Shown one piece after another: positions 1-4,767 of a stretch of DNA of 6,797 nucleotides (its first letter is position 1; every line of letters starts with the position of its first letter). The position numbers and the translations under genes were made by a program. The notes below the pieces were generated by a model. The model ran no database searches. It was not told where the DNA came from and saw nothing but the letters and a program-made list of their open reading frames with translations. Where the stretch lies: assembly GCA_001791715.1 (NCBI GenBank), contig MGFD01000051.1, positions 1-6,797 on the forward strand, read 5' to 3'. This DNA comes from Candidatus Uhrbacteria bacterium RIFOXYB2_FULL_45_11. Its GTDB lineage: Bacteria; Patescibacteriota; Patescibacteriia; UBA9934; GWF2-40-263.

Positions 1-1
1 G

Positions 2-1543
2 TTTTTATCAAAACGAAAAACTTCGGATCTTGATCGTTTGTTGAAAAATTTATTAGATCGTGAACAAGCGGATGTTCTCTTACAAGAACGTACTGATTTT
101 TTAAACGAAACACAACATTTAACCAAAACAGGTGGATGGGAATTTAATTTGGAAACAGAAACCATGTTATGGACCGATGAGGTCTATCGTATTCATGGAG
201 TTACAAAGGCGTTCGATCCAAATCATATTGAGAAAAACGTTTCGTTCTATGCACCAAAAGATCAGAAAATCATCGATGAAGCGTTTCATCGGGCAGCAAC
301 CATTGGGGAGCCGTATGATTTACAATTGCAATTCATTACGGCAGAAGGTGAAATGAGATGGGTTGAAACCATTGGTCGCCCCGTGATGCAAAATGGCAAA
401 GTGGTAAAGGTGGGTGGTTATATTATGGATATAACGGCCCGAAAACAAATCGAACAAACACTGCTTGAAAAAACAAAAATCTTTGAAACGTTTTTTGAAA
501 ATGCGGAAACGCAATTCGTTTTGCTTGATCACAAATTCAATTTTGTTCGCGTGAATAAAACATACGCAAAAGCATGTAAAAGAGAAGTATCTGAATTTGC
601 AGGGCATAATCATTTTGAACTTTATCCTTCTGATGCAAAATCGATTTTTGAAGAGGTTGTGAAAACAAAAAGGAGTTTTCAAACAAAAGCGCGCCCATTT
701 GTGTTTCCGGATGAACCTGATCGTGTTACGTACTGGGATTGGACGCTCACGCCTATTTTAAACAATGAACATGAAGTAGAATTACTGGTTTTTGCTTTGA
801 ATGACGTCACAGAAGTGATTCAAACAACAGAAAAAATTAAAAAAATGATGAACGTGCGCGGAAAGTTTTTGGATATCATTTCGCATCAATTACGCACCCC
901 GCTTACATCTATTTTGTGGAGTTTAGAGATGCTTTTGAAAGGGGATGCGGGAAAAGTCGAAGCAACACAAAAACGCTTTTTGGAAACAACGTATCAAGCG
1001 AGTCGAAAAATTAATGATCGTTTGAATGATTTGTTGATTGCCATGGATATTGAAGAGGGGCGAGTGTTGCTTGAAACAGAAGAAATTTCTCTTGATAGCT
1101 TAGTGACATCTTGTGTCATAGAAGAAAAAAACAATGCCGCGTTAAAAGGAATTGCGCTTACAACACACATGCCTGAAGCATGTCTGACCGTAGAAGGTGA
1201 TGCACACAAATTACGATCCATCATCACAAAAATCATCGATAATGCGTTGATGTATAACAAAACAGGTGGACATGTTGAAATTTCTTTGGCGCAAGTGGAC
1301 CATTTTGCTTTATTCAAAGTTGTAGACAGTGGAATCGGTATTCCATCGCATGAGCAATCAAGAGTATTTGAACGTTTTTTTCGTGGATCAAATGCGTTTA
1401 CCATGGAAACAGACGCGTTTGGACTCAGTTTATCGATTGCAAAATATTTTATTGAACAACATCACGGGATGATCGGATTCACGAGTCAAGAAGGAAAAGG
1501 AAGCGAGTTTTGGTTCAAGATTCCGCTCAAACATAAAACCTGA
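2..1543 (+). CDS. PAS-PAS sensor histidine kinase, 5'-truncated by window edge
   Basis: Cytoplasmic-looking sensor kinase that would autophosphorylate a histidine and pass the phosphate to a response regulator. The frame is open to the left edge (codons from base 2 read FLSKRKTSDLDR before the first possible start, a TTG at 38), and no ribosome-binding site precedes that TTG, so the true start is probably outside. Counting from the TTG: PAS_3-like fold about 22-138 (WEFNLETE, then RWVETIGRP and GYIMDITARKQ at its end); second PAS about 145-262, ending in FALNDVTE; HisKA about 265-335 with H-box SHQLRTPL (H283); HATPase about 385-498 with N-box IIDNALMYN (N402), G1 DSGIGI (D430), F-box VFERFFR, and a G2 region reading FGLSLSIAK (G462, S464). 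G2 is degenerate: the usual second Gly is Ser and the preceding GxG is DAF. No membrane segment or receiver domain is visible. No partner regulator lies in the window, so the signal sensed is unknown. Confidence 0.93.
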   Translation, partial: FLSKRKTSDLDRLLKNLLDREQADVLLQERTDFLNETQHLTKTGGWEFNLETETMLWTDEVYRIHGVTKAFDPNHIEKNVSFYAPKDQKIIDEAFHRAATIGEPYDLQLQFITAEGEMRWVETIGRPVMQNGKVVKVGGYIMDITARKQIEQTLLEKTKIFETFFENAETQFVLLDHKFNFVRVNKTYAKACKREVSEFAGHNHFELYPSDAKSIFEEVVKTKRSFQTKARPFVFPDEPDRVTYWDWTLTPILNNEHEVELLVFALNDVTEVIQTTEKIKKMMNVRGKFLDIISHQLRTPLTSILWSLEMLLKGDAGKVEATQKRFLETTYQASRKINDRLNDLLIAMDIEEGRVLLETEEISLDSLVTSCVIEEKNNAALKGIALTTHMPEACLTVEGDAHKLRSIITKIIDNALMYNKTGGHVEISLAQVDHFALFKVVDSGIGIPSHEQSRVFERFFRGSNAFTMETDAFGLSLSIAKYFIEQHHGMIGFTSQEGKGSEFWFKIPLKHKT

Positions 1544-1565
1544 CGCGTGTCAGGTTTTATGTTTG
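1528..1565. terminator. Bidirectional terminator between convergent kinase and methyltransferase genes
   Basis: Perfect 17-bp inverted repeat, arms 1528-1544 and 1549-1565, with the 4-nt loop GCGT. The centre is CCTGAC/GTCAGG flanked by AAAA/TTTT, so transcripts from either side end in a U-rich arm. The kinase stop TGA (1541-1543) lies in the left arm and the methyltransferase stop (1557-1559 on the minus strand) in the right arm. One structure therefore serves both convergent genes, which are only 13 bp apart. The U-tracts outside the stem are short (TTGTTTC on the plus side), so efficiency is inferred rather than certain. Confidence 0.8.
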
Positions 1566-2108
1566 TTTCAGATGCATGAGCCATTCTGTGTTTCCGCCCT
1601 TGCTTCCAAGAATGGGAGATTCCGTTTCACCGAGCACATCGATATTGAATTTAGATAAAATACCACGTACAGCTACAAGAACTTCTGGAACATGTTCTTC
1701 GGGCAATTTTCCTTTACGTAATTGCTTGGGTGATGCTTCATAATGTGGTTTGATCAATGTAATAATCTCCCCGTCTGGTTTTAAATTTGCGATGGCATTT
1801 CCGATCGTATTTTCAATTTTGGTCCAACTTGTATCCATGGAAATGAAATCCATTTTTTCCGGAAGTTCCACATGCATGGCGTTTGTTCGTTCCATGACAA
1901 CAACACGCGGATCATTGCGCAGTTTCCAATCAAGAAGACCGTAACCCGTTTCAACGGCATAAACTTTTTCTGCGCCGAACTGCAAAAGACAATCCACAAA
2001 CCCGCCGGTTGACGCACCAAAATCCGCGCAGGTTTTTCCTGTGACATCGATCGTAAATGTTGTGAGTGCGTGTTCTAGTTTTTCACCGGCACGGGAGGCG
2101 TATTTCAT
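1557..2108 (-). CDS. tlyA: TlyA/FtsJ-family rRNA 2'-O-methyltransferase lacking the S4 domain
   Basis: Predicted SAM-dependent ribose methyltransferase of the TlyA (hemolysin A) family, whose characterised members methylate cytidines in 16S and/or 23S rRNA. The 183 residues align with the catalytic part only: YASRAGEKLEHAL at the N-terminus, SAM motif I DFGASTGGF (29-37), ETGYGLLDWKLRNDPRV (53-69), MERTN, and LIKPHYEA. The FtsJ-type K-D-K-E catalytic set is present as K10, D92, K120 and E175. Typical TlyA proteins are about 250-270 aa because an S4 RNA-binding domain precedes this. Here the in-frame upstream sequence stops 10 codons before the ATG, so the S4 part is absent. No Shine-Dalgarno precedes the ATG. 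Instead the ATGA overlaps the stop of a 35-codon ORF (2105-2212), which may couple translation. The family call is firm. The exact target nucleotide, and whether the symbol tlyA is apt for an S4-less form, are uncertain. Confidence 0.9.
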   Translation of the reverse strand: MKYASRAGEKLEHALTTFTIDVTGKTCADFGASTGGFVDCLLQFGAEKVYAVETGYGLLDWKLRNDPRVVVMERTNAMHVELPEKMDFISMDTSWTKIENTIGNAIANLKPDGEIITLIKPHYEASPKQLRKGKLPEEHVPEVLVAVRGILSKFNIDVLGETESPILGSKGGNTEWLMHLKQT

Positions 2109-2212
2109 AGGTAATCGCTTAGTTGCTTCAAATGTTCATGATCATCTGTGTGAAACAGGGGAGAGAAGCCGAAAATATATTTTTTATAATCGTACGATAG
2201 TAGGTTTTTCAT
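2105..2212 (-). CDS. Possible 35-aa leader peptide overlapping the methyltransferase start
   Basis: ATG at 2212-2210 opens a 35-residue frame (starting MKNLLSYDYKKYIFGF, ending KQLSDYL) whose TGA overlaps the ATG of the downstream methyltransferase in an ATGA arrangement. That geometry is typical of translational coupling and could explain how a gene with no Shine-Dalgarno is initiated. The peptide shows no resemblance to the missing S4 domain and no motif I recognise. It lacks its own Shine-Dalgarno, and its start would sit within a few bases of the predicted transcription start. An ORF this short can arise by chance, so it is tentative. Confidence 0.28.
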   Translation of the reverse strand: MKNLLSYDYKKYIFGFSPLFHTDDHEHLKQLSDYL

Positions 2213-2222
2213 TTTTTGTCAT

Positions 2223-2251
2223 ATTCTAGAGTTTTTTTGAATATTTGTTTG
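2223..2251 (-). promoter_or_regulatory. Weak candidate promoter for the methyltransferase unit
   Basis: On the minus strand, CAAACA (2251-2246), a 17-bp A-rich spacer and TAGAAT (2228-2223). The -10 matches TATAAT at 5 of 6 positions, but the -35 matches at only 3 of 6. Transcription would begin near 2216, just ahead of the short ORF at 2212. It is the best-placed option in the divergent gap. Confidence 0.3.
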
Positions 2252-2343
2252 CTCTCTGAACGTTCGGCTTTTAATTCGGGTGAATTTTGTGTTATCCTTT
2301 TCTTATATGGCATACGGGGAACGACCACATTTTCCAGAACAAA

Positions 2344-2348
2344 AGGAG
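2344..2348 (+). promoter_or_regulatory. Shine-Dalgarno AGGAG fixing the start at 2355
   Basis: AAAAGGAGAC precedes ATG 2355, with AGGAG six bases from the start codon. The same frame contains upstream candidates (GTG 2280, ATG 2307), but neither has a comparable site. The 114-aa product starting MIAQLATEAS is therefore preferred over longer versions. Confidence 0.8.
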
Positions 2349-2354
2349 ACAAGC

Positions 2355-2699
2355 ATGATCGCCCAACTCGCCACAGAGGCATCGCGTCTTGTTCGTGAAA
2401 AGAAAGTGACCAACATTCCGAATGCCATTCGACAAGTTCTTGAGGCACACAACATGAGCCGTAATCCGGACATGTATACGAAAATCGCAAGCGAACTCGG
2501 AGCACGAGGAGCGCGCAAAAAACAAATGGGTCGTGTGTCACGTGCCTTTGTCAAAGACGCACAAAATGGCGTTATCCAGAATGATGATTCTGTTCGACAA
2601 GCATTCGAGCGTGAACAACTTTTTCGCGACGCCCGTGCACACGAGTTGCGTCAACCTCCGAGCACATACGACTTAGATCATCCAGAAAATTCTCCTTAA
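2355..2699 (+). CDS. Hypothetical 114-aa protein, basic central region
   Basis: I do not recognise a family. The protein is soluble-looking and mostly alpha-helix-prone, with no signal peptide, membrane segment or cysteine. Residues 1-35 (starting MIAQLATEAS) form one amphipathic-looking stretch. About 36-70 is rich in Arg/Lys, with the notable cluster ELGARGARKKQ. The tail after about 100 is Pro/Asp-rich and probably disordered. The charge pattern could suit nucleic-acid binding, but there is no motif to prove it. The gene has a strong Shine-Dalgarno and its own rho-independent terminator directly after the TAA. I found no convincing promoter between it and the divergent methyltransferase gene. 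The next gene has a separate promoter, so the two are not an obvious operon even though their terminators are related. That it is coding is likely: SD, start, frame and terminator agree. Confidence 0.8.
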   Translation: MIAQLATEASRLVREKKVTNIPNAIRQVLEAHNMSRNPDMYTKIASELGARGARKKQMGRVSRAFVKDAQNGVIQNDDSVRQAFEREQLFRDARAHELRQPPSTYDLDHPENSP

Positions 2700-2705
2700 C
2701 GTAAA

Positions 2706-2742
2706 ACCACCCTTCGCCAAGGCTTCGGGTGGTCTTTTTTTT
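2706..2742 (+). terminator. Rho-independent terminator after the 114-aa gene
   Basis: ACCACCC (2706-2712) pairs with GGGTGGT (2727-2733) around a 14-nt loop that includes GCC/GGC, followed by C and eight T residues (2735-2742). The stem begins 7 nt after the stop codon. The same ACGTAAAACCACCC...GGGTGGTC-T8 frame recurs after the next gene at 3312-3355. Confidence 0.92.
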
Positions 2743-2746
2743 ACGA

Positions 2747-2775
2747 TTGACAGGTCGGGTCTCTTTTGATAGATT
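2747..2775 (+). promoter_or_regulatory. Promoter for the 164-aa gene
   Basis: Perfect -35 TTGACA (2747-2752), 17-bp spacer, and -10 TAGATT (2770-2775; 4 of 6 to TATAAT, with the key TA and final T kept). It begins four bases after the previous terminator's T-tract. It predicts a start near 2782 and a 5' leader of about 30 nt, beginning in a hairpin (2781-2796). Confidence 0.7.
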
Positions 2776-2780
2776 TCGAC

Positions 2781-2796
2781 GTCGCAATCTTGCGAC
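2781..2796 (+). repeat. Hairpin at the predicted 5' end of the 164-aa gene's mRNA
   Basis: GTCGCA (2781-2786) and TGCGAC (2791-2796) form a 6-bp stem with loop ATCT. It coincides with the predicted transcription start and ends three bases before the Shine-Dalgarno AGGAAG (2800-2805). It could protect the 5' end, modulate initiation, or act as a DNA operator dyad. The function is inferred only. Confidence 0.45.
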
Positions 2797-2811
2797 TCCA
2801 GGAAGCGGACC

Positions 2812-3306
2812 ATGAACCTTACAGGCCAGCAAATCTTTGACGCGCTCTTGCGCGATCCGAGTTTCACGTCTCAAGTTCAATCAGACGAAGGTCGAGTCGT
2901 TTGGCGCGATTTGTGCGAAGTCATTCCAGAAGCTTTGAGTGAATTTCTTGCACAAACCGTCAGTGTTACATCTGTTTTCAACGCCAAACTTGCTATCTTG
3001 AAAAAAATCAGTGAGGGAGATTGGGTTGATCGGATTGTGGATTCACTAAAAAACGACTTGATTGATGCGTCTGAACTCACCTTCATGTTCAAAGACATGC
3101 TCTCTCGATTCATTGCGGCGATTCCCGAAATCATAGGTGATGTCTCCGTGTTTCTTTCGTCGCAAGGCATCGATGAAGAAACCTTTCTTGGTCACCCGAA
3201 TGGCGGACGATTCACTGAAGCGACCATGACACGATGGAAGCAAGGAAATTTCACCGTCGCAGAATTGCTCGCAACGCAACCCGGATCGATCATCATGAAT
3301 GGATAG
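2812..3306 (+). CDS. Hypothetical 164-aa acidic protein
   Basis: No recognised family. The start is supported by AGGAAG six bases upstream and by a promoter at 2747-2775. The protein is acidic overall, with one cysteine (in RDLCEVIPEAL) and no signal peptide. A largely helical first two-thirds (about 1-125, with hydrophobic periodicity such as FMFKDMLSRFIAAIPEIIGDV) is followed by a C-terminal part about 126-164 containing GHPNGGRFTEATMTRWKQGN. None of the hydrophobic stretches is long enough to be a confident membrane helix, since each is interrupted by charges. It is transcribed as a single-gene unit between its own promoter and a terminator, and lies tail-to-tail with trmD. It is more acidic than the preceding orphan, which is mildly basic. 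A physical partnership between the two would be speculation, resting only on adjacency and matching terminators. Confidence 0.8.
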   Translation: MNLTGQQIFDALLRDPSFTSQVQSDEGRVVWRDLCEVIPEALSEFLAQTVSVTSVFNAKLAILKKISEGDWVDRIVDSLKNDLIDASELTFMFKDMLSRFIAAIPEIIGDVSVFLSSQGIDEETFLGHPNGGRFTEATMTRWKQGNFTVAELLATQPGSIIMNG

Positions 3307-3318
3307 TCTTTACGTAAA

Positions 3319-3355
3319 ACCACCCACAGCGTTAGCGACGGGTGGTCTTTTTTTT
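3319..3355 (+). terminator. Rho-independent terminator of the 164-aa gene, overlapping the trmD 3' end
   Basis: ACCACCC (3319-3325) pairs with GGGTGGT (3340-3346), followed by C and eight T residues (3348-3355). The 14-nt loop contains the trmD stop codon (3332-3334, minus strand). The right arm and T-tract encode the last TrmD residues (about SKKKTTRR). Read on the minus strand, the stem is followed by TTTACG, so weak termination of trmD is also possible. It is a close copy of the terminator at 2706-2742. Confidence 0.9.
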
Positions 3356-4018
3356 GCTTTGTTCTTCGCGCCACGCTTCGATCTTTTTGTGATCACCCGA
3401 CAAAAGAATTTCTGGAACCGACCACGCTTGTTTTTTCTTGAGCAACCCTTTTTTTACATACACTTCCGGTTTTGTATATTGTGGATATTCAAGGTAACCC
3501 TCTTCCGTATGCGATTCTTTGTTGAGTGATGCTTCCGCGCCGAGCACGCCTGGAATGTTTCGGGCAATCGCGTCTGTCATGACAAGAGCGGGGAGTTCGC
3601 CGCCTGTAAGCACATAATTTCCAATAGAAAATGTTTCATCAACGAGATGTTCTTCAACACGCGCATCAATGCCTTCATAGCGGCCGCAGAGAAAAATGAC
3701 TTGGGTGAATTTTGCGAGACGTCGAGCGTCAGCCTGCGAAAAGGTCTTTCCGTTTGCCGCCGTCAAAATGACACACGTCTTTTTTCCTTTCTTTATTTTC
3801 TTGAGCGCAAGATCAAACGGCTCCACCTTCATAATCATTCCGGGGCCACCACCGTATGGAGTGTCATCGACTTTGTGATGTTTGTCTGCTGTATAGGTGC
3901 GAAGATCGTGAGAGTTCACCTTTATCAACTTTGCTTTTTGCGCACGCCCAAGAATCGATTCGTTTGCATACGAATCGATCATCTTTGGAAAAATGGTGAG
4001 AATGTCGAATTGAATCAT
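3332..4018 (-). CDS. trmD: tRNA (guanine37-N1)-methyltransferase TrmD
   Basis: Transfers a methyl group from SAM to N1 of G37 in tRNAs with a G at position 36, preventing +1 frameshifting; an essential cytosolic SPOUT-class homodimer in most bacteria. The 228 residues carry the family hallmarks in order: DDTPYGGGPGM (51-61), the trefoil-knot SAM site LCGRYEGIDARV (110-121) and IGNYVLTGGELP (132-143), TDAIARNIPGVLG (148-160, R153 matching E. coli R154), EYPQYTKPEVY (177-187), and VPEILLSGDHKKIEAWR (201-217). By hand alignment, the position of catalytic Asp169 of E. coli is Glu168 here (EASLNKESH). The protein ends soon after WREEQSKKK, without the usual RRPDL-type tail, giving a shorter C-terminal domain. 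ATG 4018 starts the conserved MIQFDILTIFP. It has no Shine-Dalgarno and sits three bases from an inverted repeat. The upstream neighbour is khpA, as in the classical rpsP-khpA-rimM-trmD order but without rimM. Confidence 0.97.
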   Translation of the reverse strand: MIQFDILTIFPKMIDSYANESILGRAQKAKLIKVNSHDLRTYTADKHHKVDDTPYGGGPGMIMKVEPFDLALKKIKKGKKTCVILTAANGKTFSQADARRLAKFTQVIFLCGRYEGIDARVEEHLVDETFSIGNYVLTGGELPALVMTDAIARNIPGVLGAEASLNKESHTEEGYLEYPQYTKPEVYVKKGLLKKKQAWSVPEILLSGDHKKIEAWREEQSKKKTTRR

Positions 4019-4020
4019 AA

Positions 4021-4083
4021 AAGGTTTGAAATGTCTGAAAGGTCGGACGAGTCGAAAAGGAATTTAAATGCCTTTCAAACCTT
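4021..4083 (-). promoter_or_regulatory. Inverted repeat in the trmD leader, possible RNA switch or operator
   Basis: AAGGTTTGAAA (4021-4031) and TTTCAAACCTT (4073-4083) form a perfect 11-bp inverted repeat around 41 nt. Its proximal arm ends two bases before the trmD ATG, where a Shine-Dalgarno would be expected. On the minus-strand RNA, the distal arm also contains TGAAAGG, which can instead pair with CCTTTCA (about 4035-4041), so two mutually exclusive folds are possible. If trmD is transcribed only from the candidate promoter at 4063-4091, the distal arm would not be in the RNA, and the dyad would have to act as DNA. Confidence 0.45.
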
Positions 4084-4091
4084 CCAATCAA
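4063..4091 (-). promoter_or_regulatory. Weak candidate trmD promoter
   Basis: On the minus strand, TTGATT (4091-4086), a 17-bp spacer and TTTAAA (4068-4063), each matching consensus at 4 of 6. The -35 begins inside the T-tract of the khpA terminator. It would give a start near 4056 and a leader of about 38 nt. It is offered because the terminator upstream makes a separate trmD promoter necessary unless readthrough occurs. Confidence 0.33.
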
Positions 4092-4123
4092 AAAACCATG
4101 ACATTATCTTATCATGGTTTTTT
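4090..4123 (-). terminator. Terminator between khpA and trmD
   Basis: Perfect 12-bp stem: AAAAAACCATGA (4090-4101) and TCATGGTTTTTT (4112-4123), with a 10-nt loop. Read from khpA on the minus strand, it is a CCATGA/TCATGG hairpin closed by A-U pairs and ending in six U. It starts nine bases after the khpA stop. It is symmetric, so it could also stop plus-strand transcripts. Confidence 0.82.
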
Positions 4124-4132
4124 AAATTTACT

Positions 4133-4489
4133 CTAGATTCCAAGGTCATCAACAGATGTTGTGTCCATGTGTGTATCGGATCCCACACTTCCTCCCATCG
4201 ATTCTTGACGAGCGTTCATGTGTTGTTGACGAGATCCTTCTGGTTCATAGATTTTGAGGTTGACGCGGGCATTTGCCTTTGCTCCCACAATCTTCAGAAG
4301 TGTGCGAACGGCACGAGCGGTTTGACCTTGGCGACCAATCACGTATCCCATGTCTTCTTGATTGATGTGAAGGGTAATAAGAACACCGCGTTCGTCCACA
4401 ATGCGTTCTGTGCGAACATCATTTGGATGATTTACGATCGCGCGGATTACATACTCAACGAACTCCTGGTCGAATTCTTTTTCTGCCAT
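4133..4489 (-). CDS. khpA: KhpA-type KH-domain RNA-binding protein with C-terminal extension
   Basis: Small KH-domain RNA-binding protein of the KhpA (YlqC/UPF0109) family, which in Firmicutes partners KhpB/Jag and binds many RNAs. The 118 residues begin with the family's N-terminal pattern FVEYVIRAIVNHPNDV (10-25). The KH core DMGYVIGRQGQTARAVRTLL (46-65) follows, with GxxG loop GRQG at 52-55, and then a final strand NARVNLKIYEPEG (73-85). Most family members stop at about 75-85 aa. Here about 33 further residues, rich in Gln, Met, Ser and Asp and low in hydrophobics, look disordered. An in-frame TGA four codons upstream leaves ATG 4489 as the only sensible start, yet no Shine-Dalgarno precedes it. 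A strong promoter at 4594-4622 predicts a leader of about 97 nt. A terminator lies between it and trmD. rpsP is not in the window. Confidence 0.95.
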   Translation of the reverse strand: MAEKEFDQEFVEYVIRAIVNHPNDVRTERIVDERGVLITLHINQEDMGYVIGRQGQTARAVRTLLKIVGAKANARVNLKIYEPEGSRQQHMNARQESMGGSVGSDTHMDTTSVDDLGI

Positions 4490-4593
4490 AACAATTTTTC
4501 ATGATTTACAATTTCGGAACAGTTCGTTCTTACCTTTAGCTGTCGACCTATGCAAGCATGGATGCATGCCAGAAGGAAAGAAACGATAAATAA

Positions 4594-4622
4594 ATGATAC
4601 GAAGAAATTTCTCGTTCGTCAA
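4594..4622 (-). promoter_or_regulatory. khpA promoter
   Basis: On the minus strand, TTGACG (4622-4617), a 17-bp spacer and TATCAT (4599-4594), each 5 of 6 to consensus with ideal spacing. The start would be near 4587, giving a roughly 97-nt 5' UTR. That UTR contains a small GCATG/CATGC hairpin (4556-4569) and an AAAGG (about 4532-4536) too far from the ATG to serve as its ribosome-binding site. Confidence 0.65.
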
Positions 4623-4703
4623 CGACAATACAATTACAAGAATATGTTCCTTGAATCCGGTCGATTTGTCACGGTGGTAGGGGAGGGATTTTGGAGACGA
4701 AAT

Positions 4704-4736
4704 AAAAAACCGCCGATCAACATTTTGAAAGGCGGC
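4704..4736 (-). terminator. Rho-independent terminator of the 240-aa gene
   Basis: On the minus strand, GCCGCC (4736-4731) pairs with GGCGGT (4714-4709), including one G-U pair. The stem encloses a second small stem TCAA/TTGA with loop AATG, and six T residues follow (4709-4704). It lies 32 bp beyond the TAA of the 240-aa gene and ends before the khpA promoter, separating the two units. The rest of the 278-bp gap (4490-4767) shows only the khpA promoter and leader. Confidence 0.85.
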
Positions 4737-4767
4737 ATGAGGGGAACATAGAACGAATAAGAACGTT

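Noticed and set aside
38..40. TTG at 38 as the true kinase start
   Set aside because: The frame stays open to the window edge, there is no ribosome-binding site, and the residues before it look like a continuing coil or linker, so truncation is more likely.
320..682. A 120-codon minus-strand ORF inside the kinase, and similarly 994-1404
   Set aside because: Both lie fully antisense within the conserved PAS and HATPase coding sequence. Their translations resemble no protein and have no initiation signal.
2280..2354. Longer N-terminus for the 114-aa protein (starts at GTG 2280 or ATG 2307)
   Set aside because: The strong AGGAG at 2344-2348 is correctly spaced only for ATG 2355 and would otherwise be internal coding sequence.
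3647..4504. A 285-codon plus-strand ORF opposite trmD and khpA
   Set aside because: It is antisense to two firmly identified genes, has a low-complexity, Cys/Phe/His-rich composition typical of shadow frames, and no ribosome-binding site.
4650..4670. TTGAATCCGGTCGA resembling a tRNA T-arm
   Set aside because: No acceptor, D or anticodon arm could be assembled around it on either strand.
4644..4751. A 35-codon plus-strand ORF starting MFLESGRFVTVVGEGFW
   Set aside because: No Shine-Dalgarno and no promoter on that strand. It runs through the minus-strand terminator 4704-4736, whose arms account for much of its sequence. An ORF of this length is expected by chance.
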